Source: Prochilodus magdalenae | Lineage: Eukaryota > Chordata > Actinopteri > Characiformes > Prochilodontidae | NCBI GenBank assembly: GCA_024036415.1 | Contig: JAMWET010003067.1 | Location: 293,501-357,500, forward strand | Reading direction: 5' to 3' | Length of the DNA: 64,000 nt | Made by a program: the position numbers and the translations under genes | Notes under the pieces: model-generated | Seen by the model: the letters and a program-made list of their open reading frames with translations, nothing else | Database searches by the model: none | What the model was told of the DNA's origin: nothing | Shown here: positions 51,153 through 64,000 of the stretch, piece after piece | Numbering within the stretch: the stretch's first letter is position 1 | Layout of the letters: every line of letters starts with the position of its first letter

Positions 51153-52943
51153 ATGAGTGATCCGCCCAGAAGACCTCGGGGGCAGAGAGACAGGAACGGA
51201 GGAGAGGGAGGACATAGAGGAGGAGGAGGACATGGAGGAAGGCACGAGCCGCGAACACGACGAGACCATGGCAATGCCAGACCACCGTCCAGCCACAGGT
51301 GTGTATGTAAACCTATCCTTCGTGAACCAGCTAGCCCTTCATATTCACTATTCAGATAGGAAAGTTCGCCAGGTAAATAAATACCACACTTTTGTTGTGA
51401 ATACCTCCCGAATTAAGTTATCGTTCTCTTCTACAGCACAAAACCCATCTTTTCCTTTTGTTCCCATCCATTCTGTGAGAGTGAAGCCTTGCTAAGTTTT
51501 GAAGTGCACATTAACAAGTTTAAATTAACCTAGTAACATGTCATTTTTGGTTTCCCTTTATTTTCCCCAGGTCCTCTACGTCTCAGGCCTTCCCCAGAGG
51601 CTCCTCATCCCAGTCCAGACACACAAGGACAGTCCCTTCTGAATCACATGAGTCGAAGTGTACACACATTTGCTCCAGGAGGGGTGGGTATTCACTTGTT
51701 TACACTGTAGGGGGAATACAGAGAGAGACTCAAGAGGCTTATGGTATCTAATTGATGGTATCTAATAAGGAACACCATCATATTCCCCTGTACCTGGCAT
51801 TTATTGTATTGGCCTTGAAGTGTACAGGTGTTATTGTATGAGGGTTTTGAGCACATGATTCACAGATTTAGTTTCTCTCTATGAACTGGCCACGCCCTAT
51901 GATACTACCTGCACTTCCCTTTTTCTTCTTTTGAGCTGGTTTGACTAGTTGGGCACTCTCAGGTTATAGCAGGGCGACGCATACAATAAACAGACACTCT
52001 TTAAAAAGCTTTCTCTTAATAAGACCTGTACAACCAAAATAACTAACTATCACTTGAGAAAGACAAGGGTTATGCGGTTCTTTTAAACACTCACTTTGTT
52101 TGGGATCCCACATGGCTTCCACAGTTCCACTGAACACATAATAGTAATTGCTTTGGTTTATTGTATACGGTAGTATTCTTTAGTTGTGGGGAGTAAAACA
52201 AAATATGCTCATAAAAATATAATCATTTGTGACAAACATAGACCTATATATCCTGTTTTCTCATGTTATTTACGCATTTGTGTTTTTCAGGTATTGTGCT
52301 AATATGTGCCACCTTGACCAATGTGCTGGTACTGTTCTGCATTGTGGCTGCTCACGTGACATTATCAGGCATGTCCGCGATGAATTTTGGTGGAAGCTTT
52401 GTGGACTCGCTCATCCCGTTTGAAGGGGTGGAGCTTCAGCAGGTGCGTGACCTGGACATGCAGTTTGGACAAATGAGAGCACCTGGAGTGTATGGAGGTG
52501 TGGCCTTCAGCCTTACATTTGGCGTTCTCTCCCTCTTATTTGTGGTGTCTGGCAACAAGCCTGCCTATGTGCTCCCATGGAAGCTCCTGATTGGTCAGTT
52601 TGTGTTCCAGCTGTTAGGAGCTGTGGTGTATATGGTTGCAGTGGGTTTGTATCTCCACTTTGTGATCAGGGTGAACTCAACAGACGTGTGTTTGAGGCGA
52701 GAGCGAATTTACGCTCGCAACGGATACACTTGGATGAACTGTAACGTGGGTGGCGCTGATGCAGCCGTGGCGCTGTTTGGAATCATAACAGCCATTTTGT
52801 ATGCTGTGGGATCCTTTCTTACTTTCAAAACTCTCCAAAATGTCAAAAGCTTCCAAAAGGAGCGTGCTCGCTATGAAGCAGAAAGACGCGAGCGACCCAA
52901 AGGTCCTCACAGCACACCTCTCCAGTCGGACATCTATGTCTGA
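51153..52943 (+). CDS. marveld3: MARVEL domain-containing protein 3-like tight-junction protein
   Basis: Exons: 51153-51298, 51571-51683 and 52291-52943; 912 nt, 303 aa, phases 2 and 1. Residues 1-80 are an Arg/Gly/His/Ser-rich, disordered cytoplasmic tail. KCTHICSRR precedes the first membrane segment, comparable to a KCxxxC motif in human MARVELD3. Four membrane segments lie at about 88-110, 152-173, 185-211 and 241-265, the MARVEL fold. Loop motifs RDLDMQFGQMRAP and VCLRRERIYARNGYTW followed by GGAD agree with MARVELD3 at the same places. The tail ends in SDIYV. MARVELD3 is a tight-junction-associated MARVEL protein related to occludin and tricellulin. The N-terminal tail is shorter than in mammals. 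Other MARVEL proteins are the alternative, but loop motifs favour this call. Confidence 0.8.
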
Positions 52944-53900
52944 GCTGTACTGCAAGAAACTCATATGCTTGATCTATCCAATGTTTTAAAATGCTTTTCT
53001 TTTTTTACACGTCAGGTTTACATTTTAAGGACAATGTGAACTGCTAACCAATCTCTGTTTGCTAATGTCTGTATTCATGCACTTTCCTTTTTTAAAATAT
53101 TGTACTGGTATGCACTGTAGAAATAACCAAATGTGAATCACTTGTTCACAAACTGTGCCTTATGTTAGTTTGAGAGTTGAGGTATGTCTACCTTTATACC
53201 TGTAGTTATTGGCTGTTTAGATGTCACAACAGCACTGGCAGTCTTTTTTTGCAAAACACTATGTAGTTTGACACACCTACCTTGTTGGTATGCCTTTATG
53301 CTCTACCATTACAGGCTCTAGATAGTTCCATGCACAACAAGATCAGTTTCTGTGTTGTACCTGTGTTGATAGAATATTCTATGTTTGTAGGATGTTTTGA
53401 CACTAAGGTGTTTACCAACTCCAGCAACACTACAGCACCTTGCATATGTATAGCACACATTAGCATACCACTACCACATTAGAGTCGATGCTATGCTAAA
53501 AATGGTCCACTACCCAAGTAATATCTTGTCAATGATCCTGTGGTGGCTCCTGTGTTTTTTACTGATTGATGGAAGGATCTCTGGCTGATTAAACAACAAA
53601 TGGCTGATAAACAGTTAGTAATTGCAAACCTACAAAGAGTATCTGTTTAAAATGGTCAGTGGTGTAGGTGCAGATATTTATATAAGCAATCATAGTTGTT
53701 GTGTTATTTAAGGTGCTTGTAGACTAAATTTATGCTCCATTATAGTGCTGTAGTTTTGATTATCATAGGGAATGTGAGCAGAATCAGAAATTGTCAAAAG
53801 CTTGTTAAGAATAAAGATAACCAAATGGGCTGCAGTAGCAGCAGTAGTGTTCTTAATAATTTATTTTAAAATAAAGATTTTTCTATGTAATAAACATCTT
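52944..53900 (+). other. 3' UTR of the MARVELD3-like gene
   Basis: Non-coding sequence with AATAAA at 53810-53815 and 53870-53875. The part at about 53440-53660 carries words of the same otophysan repeat as 6.35-7.03 kb (GCTAAAAATGGTCCACTACCC, GTAATTGCAAACCTACAAAG). Confidence 0.5.
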
Positions 53901-56900
53901 AGATGATAGGACTATAGAGTCACTTGAAGGAACATTGCGGGTTGTATACTTGCTGTCAGGCCTGTAGGGGGCAGCAAACACTTGTTTTGGAACTTATGTT
54001 TTTTCTGTCATGTGTATATTAAAAAAAAAAAAAAAAACCCAGCATACTCCACCTTCATACTTATGTTTTCTTTGCACAAAATGTACAATAAAGGCAGCTT
54101 TTAAGCTAGACATTGTATTAAAATCAAATAATACTATATTATTTGATTATTATTTTTTAAATACTAAAACTGTCAACAGCTATGTAACACTTCTTTGGTT
54201 TGTACAGGTCACTGATGCAACCAAATCCTGTTAATGTACATACAAAACATACAATAAATGTTAAACCAACATGAAACGATCTTAAGTATCATGTAGTAAC
54301 AATAGAAAATGTGTAATAATAATGACACAGTGGTTCTTATAAAAAACGGGTTTGATCTGAAACCCATTTCAATCCAGATCTATCTTCAGAGAGTGATTTG
54401 GTCAAACCCCTCCGCATGTCTTCTCTACTTGAGGTTTCTGATTGTGGTTCATGAAACTTCTGGTGGAGATATCAATACACACACTTGTTAGCAGAGGTAA
54501 TATTTAACTTTATGACCTAGTTACACTGTGTGCCTCAAAAAACTTTATTTGCTTTTGTACATGGTGCCATTTGTTCCACTTGGTGCTTTAAAAGTGAAAG
54601 CTCTTTAAATATTCCTCTTTTGAATTTAACATAGACATTTTCAGACAAATGTATTTCTAATGTTCTGGGAAAAAAACATTTTTCAGGAGATATTCTTTAG
54701 GATATTAGGCATAAGGAAGAGGGAAGTTAAAGGGAAATAAGCAAAGAAGTTGTTTCCCAAACTAGATTTTCAAAAAATAAAAGATACTGACAAAATGAGA
54801 CTCCTAATAATTGTAACCATCAGAAAAACAGTACTCTTTAAGCAAAAAAAAAAAAAATTCAAGCTCCACTCTTGCTTCATGCTCTGAAAAATCCACAGGT
54901 AATCTGCCAAGCCATCCACTGGGAGAAGACAACTCAATGGGTCTGAAAAGATGCACAGCTGCCTAGAAGCTGTTGTCAAGAAAAGGACTGGAGATATGGA
55001 ATATTGGGAAACTGAAGAAGCTTTCCTGAAAAGAATGGAAGGTGTAATAAAGCCAAAAGATCGACACACTAAATACTAAAAAACCTAATGCCATTCGTTT
55101 GTTGAGTCTTCTGAAAATGGATAGCATGGCTGTTTTGACTGAAAAAGGAACAAACGAAAGGTGGTCTTTTGATTTTTGTATAGCGCTGTATCTCTACAGC
55201 GCTATACAAAATTCCTTGCTAAAGTGGTGGGACGCAAATGTTGACATTTTCCTCCAAATGATAGTTGTTAATGTATATGTACCAGTAAACCAGATGAGAT
55301 CCAGATGTGAATCGAGGTGTTTTGTTATTGGGTGTTTACCTTGGTTCAGCTACTGAAAAAGCATTTAGCAATAGAGCTGTACAGATTGTATTGACATGAC
55401 TGTGTGACTCAGAGACACTTCTGCATGATAGGGCGGGGGTGTGGTACTTATTCTAGGTTTCTTTGCTTTAGTCATGTTCACCAAAGAGCAAGTGCTGACA
55501 ACAGAAGAACACGCATGCATACAGCACTTGGGGCAAAGTGCGTGTGAGCCGTAGCATGCAGAGTACACAGCGTGTTTCCTCTTCTTGTCTTCCTCTTTTT
55601 TCAGATTCTTGCTGTTTCTTTTCATTTCTTCACTTTAATTCATTGAGTACAGCAGATTAAGTGGATGTGTTGTGAGACCACATACCTCTGTAACAGTTCA
55701 TAGTCCAGGTAAGGTCTGATTTATATCATGTTCTGAATTGTGGTGTTGTGTGTATATAACGTGTGTGTAAAGTAAAGGACCCTTCGTTGTGACTTAGTAG
55801 AGGTTTCTGTGTATTTCAATGGTTGAGATGTGAAATACTTTATTCTAGAAAAACTTGCTGGTTTGAATTTTTATTACAGTGGTGTTGATGGTCTACTAGT
55901 ATAGCCATTTTATTTATTATACGAAACTACTGGTGGTCCTACACGTGTCCTTTGAGTTTTATAGACAATGTTGATATTGCTAAATTATTTACTAAGTTTG
56001 ACTTCCAGGTTATTTGGCCTGCATTTACCTCTCTGCCATGAATGGGTTAAAATATATTTGGCCCATTAGAATCTTCTCAAAATGATAACATAGCTTCATG
56101 AGTAACTGACCTACAATCCCAGTTCTGTAAAAACGTGTAGGTTATTAATCAATTTATATGAGACAGTATACAGTATATTCATGCATGCATGGCTGTATAC
56201 CATATATTTCCAAATTACTGCCATTTTTGGTAAAGATGAGAGAAAAGGTTGTGAAAAAATCTTTGCTAATTATTTTAGTTAACTGATAAATTTTGCAATG
56301 CACCAATATGGGAAGTGTGGGCCAATGTCTAATAATTTTAAATGTCTACATGCATAATGATATATAAACATTTATAAAATGCAGAAAATAGGGCAGCATC
56401 TACCTGGAGGTGCACTTCAGAGAAATATACCTTTTATATCTATGTGGTTGTGAATGCAGCAAAATGCAATATTGTCACCTGAACAGTCTCCTCATTTGGA
56501 TTCGATATTAAATGTTGCCTTGAAATATTACATACTACAGTGTATTTATATGATGTAAACAATGTGAGCTTGAATAAGTGCATTTCCAATGCAGGTTCTA
56601 CACCTATTCCATAAATGATGTATCATCATTATGCATTGTGCTCTTTGTGCTAAATGGCCAGTTGGCTCCTACTTTCTATTAACCACTTAATATGATTCAT
56701 CTTATTTATATAATTGACTCATTTTCCCTCTATAATGGAACTTTGGCTAATAGACAATACTGGAAACATGTTTCAGTTATTCATTTAGCCACACATAATT
56801 GTTTGTTGGCTAGTTTTGCTAACGAGTCATAATCAGTCATAAAAATTAATGACCCAAATGTAAACGTCTGTCCAGTGCTGAGTTTTGTTGATACTGATAT

Positions 56901-59054
56901 GGTTTCAAAATCAGAGTACATCACTAATTAAATGACCAAAAACAATAAACTAATTATTATAAATAACATTTATAATAATTAATTATCAGCACCCCTAGAA
57001 ATTCGGGGTTGTCTCATCTTTCCGTTTATATTTTCCCTTTTTAGGCACTGCGATGATCTTTAACTTCTTGTTTCACTGGACTGCAACTGTGCAGTGACCC
57101 CTTAGTCATCCAAGAAAATAGAGAAGATCCAAAACCACAAAAATGAAATTTGGCAAAAGGTTGCTGACCTTCACAAAATAGCTAATGCCCAGATACAGCA
57201 AATGAAAACATACCTAAGTTAGTGACCAAACTGGAGAATTTTATCATAATATAACAGAAAGCTGATGCACTTTTAATGACTGACTGATCTGTTCCTAAGT
57301 GGAAACCATTATTTCATTAATGAGCTATAAACTCTTGTGATAGGAAAATGAATATTACACAGGAAGAAAATTATGTATGTGGCACTGTGCTTTTCAAAGC
57401 CTCTCTCTTTCCTGTGTAGTCATAAGGTGTGTCCACTTTGGCCGGATGATCGTAGTTAATCAGAGCAGTGTCAGATAATGACTATGTATGTTCCACCTTA
57501 CTGAATGACTTCTCTTGTATTTTGGAAAGCAAAAGTCAGATAAAGTTTCATTTTCATTTTATTTTTTATTCATTTTTTTATTTCTAGTTAAATGGTGTCA
57601 CAAACACAAATTCTAGCTTTATAAGTATCTGTGTCTGTAGTGATGATAAATCAAGACGTGGAAAATTTAAACAATGGGAAACATGGTTTTTCAAACCTTC
57701 TAAATAAATATTGTTTAGAGAAGATTTTAGAGAATTTCTAAAACCCGTGCATGAACCAGTAAACCACCATGACTATCATTATCATATAAATACTATCTAA
57801 AGGAGATCATAGTGCTTTTCTGTTTTTCTCTTTCCTTTAGTGAGTTATGTAGTTTTTTGTGCATGTAACTGTTCTAAAAACTCAAACTATGTGAAGAGTT
57901 TGAATCCATCTCTTTAAAGCTTTAATCTATAGGCGTTCCTGCCCATCCTTCCATTATGAGAAGACAGTTCAACACTATGGGCCTTAAGGATTTGTAGCTG
58001 CCAAAAAGCATTAACTGAGTCAAAAAGTCTAAAAGAGTACAAACGAGTTAAAGAAGCTACTTGTGTTCTGAGAACACCCCAGAGTCCAGACCTTAACATC
58101 GTTAGATGTGTTTGAACAAAACATATGTGGCTTTGTCATTTTCTGATGTGTTAGTTGCTAAAAATGAATAACTTTGTTTATTGGCCATTCTAACTGGAAA
58201 TTAAGTAAACTGCCCAAACCAGTGTGCGTTTAAAGACTGTGTGCCTAAACGGTTCTAATGGTTTTATTAGCATAGGTTAAGTGTTTCAAACTTACACTCC
58301 AGTGAGAGTTATCCCCCTATAATAGCTCTGAATGCAAAGCAGAAGGAGTGAGATTAAAGGCAGTGTTAAACTGAAAGCCCTGTTTAACACACAAAGCCTT
58401 TAACAAAAACTTTATAACCTTTTAATCTCGTTCTTAGTAAGCTGGCCTAACCTGGAATTCCATCTGAATTGTCCTGTAGTTATTGCCCTAAGCTTATAGC
58501 TGTTTCCTTGTGACTACACGATCAAACTGCAGGTGGCATAAAGCTTAGTCAAAGGGCACCAAGACTATATTTTCCTGCTTTAGTCCACATCCAACATTTT
58601 TGTTGGTTTATATACCAATAAAAATAGCTTAGTTCCCCTTTACATGCCCTTTTTTTCATTTCATCCAGTTTTGTGTTATTATTTTTTATATACTGTTTTT
58701 CTTGCTGTGCATTTAAGTTTAACATTTGGAAAAGTTATGTTCTGATCAGGTACCTTGCGTTGTACCTCATTCAAAAAGTAGTCCAGTCTGAAACCTTATC
58801 ACCTTAATGAATATCGGTACCCAGCTGAACTACAGGCACATATATGGATGTGTATAGATTTTTGTGACATCACACATTTCAGAACAGGCTTGTAAGAATT
58901 GTATTGGCTGTGAAAAGAATGATCAATTTTTTTTTTCATACAAGCTCTCTCACTAGTTAATCCAACCTTGACTACAATTTGGAGCTTGACATTTCTGCTT
59001 GGTTTTGTTGTACGGTGCTGTAGTGAACCACATATGTGACAGAGCAGCGCAATA
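53901..59054. other. intergenic region between marveld3 and the tensin gene
   Basis: No supported coding exon. It holds a perfect 17-bp hairpin at 55174-55211 and a possible transposase relic at about 57.9-58.12 kb. Non-coding first exons of the tensin gene may lie here but cannot be placed. Confidence 0.5.
55174..55211. repeat. perfect 17-bp inverted repeat with 4-nt loop
   Basis: TTTTGTATAGCGCTGTA, loop TCTC, TACAGCGCTATACAAAA. The pairing is perfect over 17 bp. The CAGCGCTATACAAA word resembles the end of common fish repeats, so this may be two repeat ends inserted head to head. Confidence 0.85.
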
Positions 59055-61871
59055 ATGGCGGATGGATCTGAATTTGACCTGGACTACATCACAGAGCGGA
59101 TCATTGCCATCTCCTTCCACCAGGCATGCACAGAGCAAACCTATTTGCACAACCTACGCAACATCATGCGTATGCTTCATTCCAAACATGCCGACAATTA
59201 CTTGGTGAGATTAAGATACACATTCACTCTTTCTTTCAGTTTGTATTTATTTATTGGCTATGTACTTGCATGTGCTGAAGCCTTGCAGGCAGAAAACCTC
59301 TGATCATAAGCTAAACTGCCTTTCTGTAATGAATACCCAATATTAGGGCCTCCACCTATTGAAGTTAAGATATTTGAATAGCAGCGTGGGTTGTTATTCA
59401 CGTTCATTATATAATATCATATAGTATGTTATGTATGTAGCAAATCATGCAGTGCACATGTTTTAGAAGGCACTGACCAGGCATGAGTAATTAGAAACCA
59501 ACCAACAGCTGTCTATTCTGGTTTAGTTTTATTATATTAGATTTTGAAAAACCAGAACTCCATGTTGCTCTGTATTAAAGTAATTAGTTAAAATCACATT
59601 CATATGAATGGTAGCCCCTCCTGCAAAAAAAAGTGTATTTGTTCTGGATTTCTTTATGCATGCTTTAATGCACAATAACCATTTAATGCACAGTTACTGA
59701 ATTTAAGATGTTGAGGAAAATAATAAAACAATTAAAAGCAAATAATTAGAAATCGTGCACTAGTATGTTCCCTGTAAAGGATGTTCTGACTTATTTTAAC
59801 TTGTGTCTTGTAAATATGTTCAAATATGTTCAATGTTCAAACTTTTACTTGCAACCGTATGCCCCGCCCTCTCATTCAACAATCCGTGGGTTGAGTTACA
59901 GTAATATGGGTCTGTGTTACAGAAGATGTCATGTTCTTCCTCTTTTTCAGGTCGTTAACCTTTCAGAGCCCAGGGAGGAGCTGAAGAGGATGAACACCAG
60001 GGTAAATTCACTTGCTCTGTCCCATGTTGTGTAAATCAGAAGTAACAGCTTAAACCCAGCTAATACACATGACTCAAAGAATGTTAAATTTCAGGGGCAT
60101 CTTTGGTTTGTGTCTTCTTTCAGGTACTTGATTTTGGGTGGTCTGAGCAACACGCTCCATCTCTCCATCTACTGTGTTCCATGTGTAAAAGCATAGAGAA
60201 CTGGTTCAGCACACACTCTGACAATGTGCTGTTGCTGCACTGCAGGGTAAGTCTTCAGTGTGTCTCGATCTCTTCCTTCCTCCATACCTCCTTTTTTCTA
60301 ATTAATTTACTCCTAATTTCTTCCTCCCAGTCTCTGCCACTGTTATTAGTCTTTAAAAACCAGCTATTCTCCTTAAAAAGTCCTCCATTCTAAAGCTTTT
60401 CTAAACGTTAATAACACATGTACATTTTATTGCAGTTTTCAGTAATAAAAATATTCCAAATAATAAACATGAAAGATAATAATACAGAAATTATATTTTA
60501 AAACGTCACTTCTGACAAAGCCTAAGGATAAACTATTTAATCCCCTTGTTGTGATGTCAACACTCATTAACACAATCAACTTTTGCTTTGGAAAGGAGAT
60601 CATCATTTGGGGAAAGCATTTGGAAGAACATGAAGCAGAGTGGGTCGAAACATCCCTAAAGTACTAAAGGGAAATTTAATCATTGAGATGTGAGCCAAAT
60701 CCAAAACTAAAAAGTCTTTTCTTTATTGACTATTTTGCCTTAGAATAGAGTGACTTTGGGTATATTTTCATTTTCCACTGCAGTTGCTTTATTTTCCATA
60801 ATTAATAGAATGTACATTTTCTGTGATTTATTGTCATGGTTTTTCTTTGCAAGATCATGATTTCACAATGCATTGTTAGACCCCTAGAAGGTGGTGTTAG
60901 TAGTCCTGCCCAAAGGCTCTTACTGGTATTACACAGGGTGCTTGTCCAGGCAGGGGAAAGAACTCCAGTCTGGGGAAGGGCAGCAAAGCTCTTACCCACT
61001 ACACTATACCAAACCAGTACTGCATACACTGCTACACCACTCTAACAATAGCTATATATTAACATTAAGGTACTATTACTGGTCTGTAAAATGCTAAATG
61101 GTGTTTAACATGCTGCAATGATATAAGATATGCGGTGAAACAGAGCTCTCATATTATCAGGAACTAATCCGCTAAGGTCAGGTAAACCCTACACATGGAA
61201 ATCCAGCTTATAGCTACTATGCTACTGTTAAATGGAACATGTGGACAGAGAGCATTGGATAGGCCCAGACACAAATCCAGACTGACATTGTTTAATGTAA
61301 GCAGTTTTTAGCTTAGTTTAAGCCCTTCTAGTACTATTACACTTCTTCCTTGTAACAGCATTTTAATGTAATTGAGTGTTTAATTTATTTAAAAGTATTT
61401 TTTTAAATACTGTTTACTGTCTATTCTCCTAGATCTTTCTACATTTAATTTTACCTTTATACTTGCTAATTATCTGTAAAGCACTTTGAATGACTGCAGT
61501 GCATGAAAGTACTTAAATGTAAATTGTATTAATAGCTGTTTTATGTCAATTAAATTCATTAAATTAAGGGCAAATTACAAGCAATTGAAAGTATTGAAAG
61601 TATACAAGCAAATTGAAAGAGTGTCTCAGAATACTCTCTAAGATTGTTTGAATATAATTGCTGGCATTTCACACAATAATGAATGTGATCATAAAGACAG
61701 CAAGTGTTCTCCTATTATACCCTCCATCTTGAACTGTAGAAGCGTATGGGCTACAGGGTGAGTCTCATTCTCTTTCCATCTCCCTCTCCTTCTCCTTCTC
61801 CAATAGGGCAGCAAAGACAGAGTGGGAGTCGTCATTTCGTCCTATATTAACCTTCCCAGTGTATCCACCAG
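59055..61871 (+). CDS. tensin-family protein, N-terminal PTEN-like phosphatase domain (partial)
   Basis: Exons: 59055-59204, 59951-60001, 60124-60246 and 61807-61871. They encode about 129 residues before the gene runs off the right edge in phase 2. Sequence: FDLDYITERIIAISF, DNYLVVNLSEPREEL, VLDFGWSEQHAPSL, LLHCRGSKDRVGVVISSY. This is the PTEN/tensin-type phosphatase fold. Tensins are cytoplasmic adaptors linking integrin tails and actin at focal adhesions through PTP-C2, SH2 and PTB domains; the later domains are beyond the window. The P-loop HCRGSKDR (106-113) keeps Cys107 and Arg113 of the HCX5R signature, whereas mammalian tensin 1 has lost the cysteine. No C1 domain precedes it, which argues against a full-length tensin 2. 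The sequence is divergent from tensins 1-3, so I do not assign a number. Confidence 0.85.
60880..61045 (+). repeat. dispersed teleost repeat in tensin intron 3
   Basis: It contains ACTCCAGTCTGGGGAAGGGC, TACCCACTACACTATACCAA and ACTGCATACACTGCTACACC, words of a repeat I recall as common in fishes. Small open frames over it are not genes. Confidence 0.5.
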
Positions 61872-62384
61872 GTAAAGCTAACACCACCATAGCTTCCAGT
61901 TCATGTGCTTATGTGAAATAGCACTGTTAGGGTTACTGTGATATTTACCAAAACCTTCAGTGTCTTGGCTACATTATGAACATATTTCCTTCTATCAAAA
62001 GAATGCACTGAAACTGTTCTGTTTCTGTGCTGGCACTGTTTGGAGATCTGGGCCTGCGTGTCTAGTACTTAGATAAGTGTGAGCCTGATATATGTGTATT
62101 GCAAACAGTGTTCTGAACAATTGGTCATATTAAAGAAAGATGAAACAGAAATGATTGGTAGTCAGACATAACTCAAGGCTGGCAGGCTACTTGGGTGAAC
62201 TTTGAGCTTAAGCTGTGTTTTGTTTGTGGGAAGTGTTCGTTGCCATGAGACTTCCAAAAGCCTTCACGGTGCCAGCCAGTAGCTTCCTGATAAATATCAA
62301 TAACCGGCTGAAGTTGTAATAAATCTTAATAAATATTTGTATATATTTAAGTTTTTTCCCCTTAACTATTCTATTACTTTGTGA

Positions 62385-62520
62385 TAAATAGATCACTTTA
62401 TTAATCACAGAGGGAAAGTCACATATTGCAGCAGCCCAAGTACAGTAAAAAACAATAATAGAAAATGTACATAAATAAAGAGAAAAAGAAGTACTCTAAT
62501 AATAATCATTTGCACCACTA
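62385..62520 (+). repeat. LINE-like 3' end fragment
   Basis: TAGATCACTTTATTAATCAC..GAGGGAAA..TCACAT..TTGCAGCAGC is the typical tail region of common fish non-LTR elements. It is short and non-coding. The stretch 61872-64000 otherwise shows no further tensin exon. Confidence 0.45.
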
Positions 62521-64000
62521 TGAATGGGATAGAAGTAAAACTGCTATGAAAGGCTAATGGTATGCAAGGAAAGTATAGTGACTATGTGATGTATAATGCC
62601 TTGAAAGTATCATTACCATGGGGAGTGCATGTACAATAATAAAAGCACATAGCATAAACATTATGCAGGAGAACAGTGCAGCTGTGTATTTCCAAATTCA
62701 CAAGTCATCTAAAACCATCCAATCTGAAAGCCATTCGTTTTTAATCATTTACAAACTCCTAATTGGACAGTTGTTTAAGTTAGTCAAGCTTTCAGGAGCA
62801 TCTGAATAGGATGAAGTGGTAAATAAATACCCTCTTAAATATAAAGGTTGGTTAGTCATTATATGGTTCAGATGCCCGGTTAAAAGGAACACCTATTTTA
62901 TTGATGTGGATCCTTTAAACTTTAAAAAAGTTTCTTCTTCTCAATCATGTATATAGTTTTTGACCATGCTTTTTTACAGAACAAGCCTTAAAAATCTATA
63001 GGGGACCAAAAGTGGGTATCACATTGCTTCTAAGAACCCCTGTTGGACACTGATTTATTAATTGAGTGTTTGACTGGCATAACTCTGCAGGATGATCACT
63101 AGGTACAAAAAAAATCAGCTTTAAATAAAGACCAGTCAGTTTAGAATGAGATTGTTAGAAACGACCGCTGCTGAGTTTTAGTCAGGTTTCTGTGTCCTCT
63201 TTTATAAAATCATTACCTTCCGTCTGTGGCAGAATTTCCTTTGATAGGAGACCTGGTTACAGTTTAAGGGGGCAGAATAAAAAGCATTTTGCATCATTGC
63301 TATAGTGAAGAACCACCAACTACCCTATTATCCATGTTGAACCCCTCTATTAGTAAAACTAGAGATGAAAAACATTACATTTAAACAACATATATGATTA
63401 AAGAGTTCAGATATCACTGTGTACCGCATCTAATTAAGCAGAGTCCCACCTGTACAGCAGTTGGCGAGGTGTATTGGATAAAGTGTTGAAAGCATAATAT
63501 TTAACCTTGTTTTTTTGACAGTGGTAAACTTAACTACTTGCCTATCATTCTGTATGTATACTGTAGGCTTTGCTAGGAATGAGCACAGCTTAGCTAACTT
63601 CCCACAGTATGCAGAAACAGTTGAGCAGTGGGATGCTGTGTTTACATGTTGGTGCTGTAAAACATGTCATTCCATGCTGTACTGCAGAGTTGATGTAAAA
63701 CAGTGACCATATACGAGCATCAGAGACATGCAGCTGTGTAAACAGTGCCGTGGTGATAGCAGCCACCAAAAAAGAGCTTGTTGGTCACTTTTAGTTGATT
63801 TAAGTAAGAATGGAGCATGTATTATGTCATTCAGTACTAAAATATAAAAAGATGAGCTCCACTTATAATTTTCATAGGACTTTTACTTCCTGTTGAGCAG
63901 TCAACAATCTCCCCCAGTCCCCCCCAGTAGCTAGACCCCTAGTTTCATATTTTTTTTTTTCTTAAATAAAATCTTAATGTTTATTTATGCAAAGTCGGCA

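Noticed and set aside
50929..51495. Overlapping frames of 98-118 aa near the marveld3 start
   Set aside because: The frame from 51153 joins in phase with the next two exons and gives the MARVEL protein; the others do not splice to anything.
54122..54148. 12-bp inverted repeat AATCAAATAATA / TATTATTTGATT with 3-nt loop
   Set aside because: Very AT-rich and short; expected often in DNA of this composition.
57905..58120. Possible Tc1/mariner transposase relic (AGTCCAGACCTTAACAT reads SPDLN)
   Set aside because: Only one short motif is recognisable and the surrounding frame is broken; not enough to call a family.
61872..64000. Search for the next tensin exon (expected DQALDRF-type sequence)
   Set aside because: No matching frame with splice sites; the 63-aa frame at 63515 shows no tensin similarity.

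Overview
This is vertebrate nuclear DNA, and it reads as a teleost fish. Genes are split by GT-AG introns, intergenic DNA is AT-rich and full of microsatellites, and dispersed repeats of the kind common in otophysan fishes (characins, catfishes and relatives) are present; that last placement rests on my memory of those repeats. There is no operon, CRISPR or prokaryotic gene. I built all gene models by hand from splice sites, reading phase and family knowledge. Phases close exactly across every exon of the six genes.

Layout. (1) 1188-9953, minus: the 5' exons of trappc8 (TRAPP complex subunit 8), running off the left edge, with a GC-rich start region at 9.4-10.0 kb. (2) 13397-17143, plus: a complete 8-exon RING plus Di19-type zinc-finger E3 ligase of the RNF114/125/138/166 family. 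(3) 18337-28581 and 32962-40907, plus: two tandem meprin beta metalloprotease genes (687 and 698 aa) with identical intron phases. (4) 41192-47606, minus: a complete 17-exon MCM3 gene (806 aa), convergent with the second meprin. (5) 51153-52943, plus: a MARVELD3-like four-pass junction protein. (6) 59055-61871, plus: the first coding exons of a tensin with a PTEN-like phosphatase domain, running off the right edge. The order trappc8 - RNF - mep1b matches human 18q12.1 (TRAPPC8-RNF125-RNF138-MEP1B).

The most informative structure is a segmental tandem duplication of about 10-12 kb. One unit runs from the RNF 3' flank through meprin into the 3' end of MCM3. The first copy (about 17.5-29.55 kb) therefore carries a decayed MCM3 3' end (28.8-29.5 kb) between the two meprin genes. 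The second copy (about 32.3-42.0 kb) abuts the intact MCM3 gene.

Other unusual points: both meprins lack the EGF-like module of mammalian meprin beta; both carry an in-phase internal donor that would splice out the membrane anchor; the first meprin's usual splice creates a stop codon across its last junction; about 27 tandem copies of that gene's own exon 6 splice-donor sequence fill the start of intron 6; trappc8 has a phase-matched 84-nt candidate alternative exon that resembles exon 3; and the RNF RING has Lys where the zinc-binding His should be. The genes have unrelated cellular jobs (vesicle tethering, ubiquitination, pericellular proteolysis, DNA replication, tight junctions, focal adhesions). 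Nothing in the window suggests they form one system.
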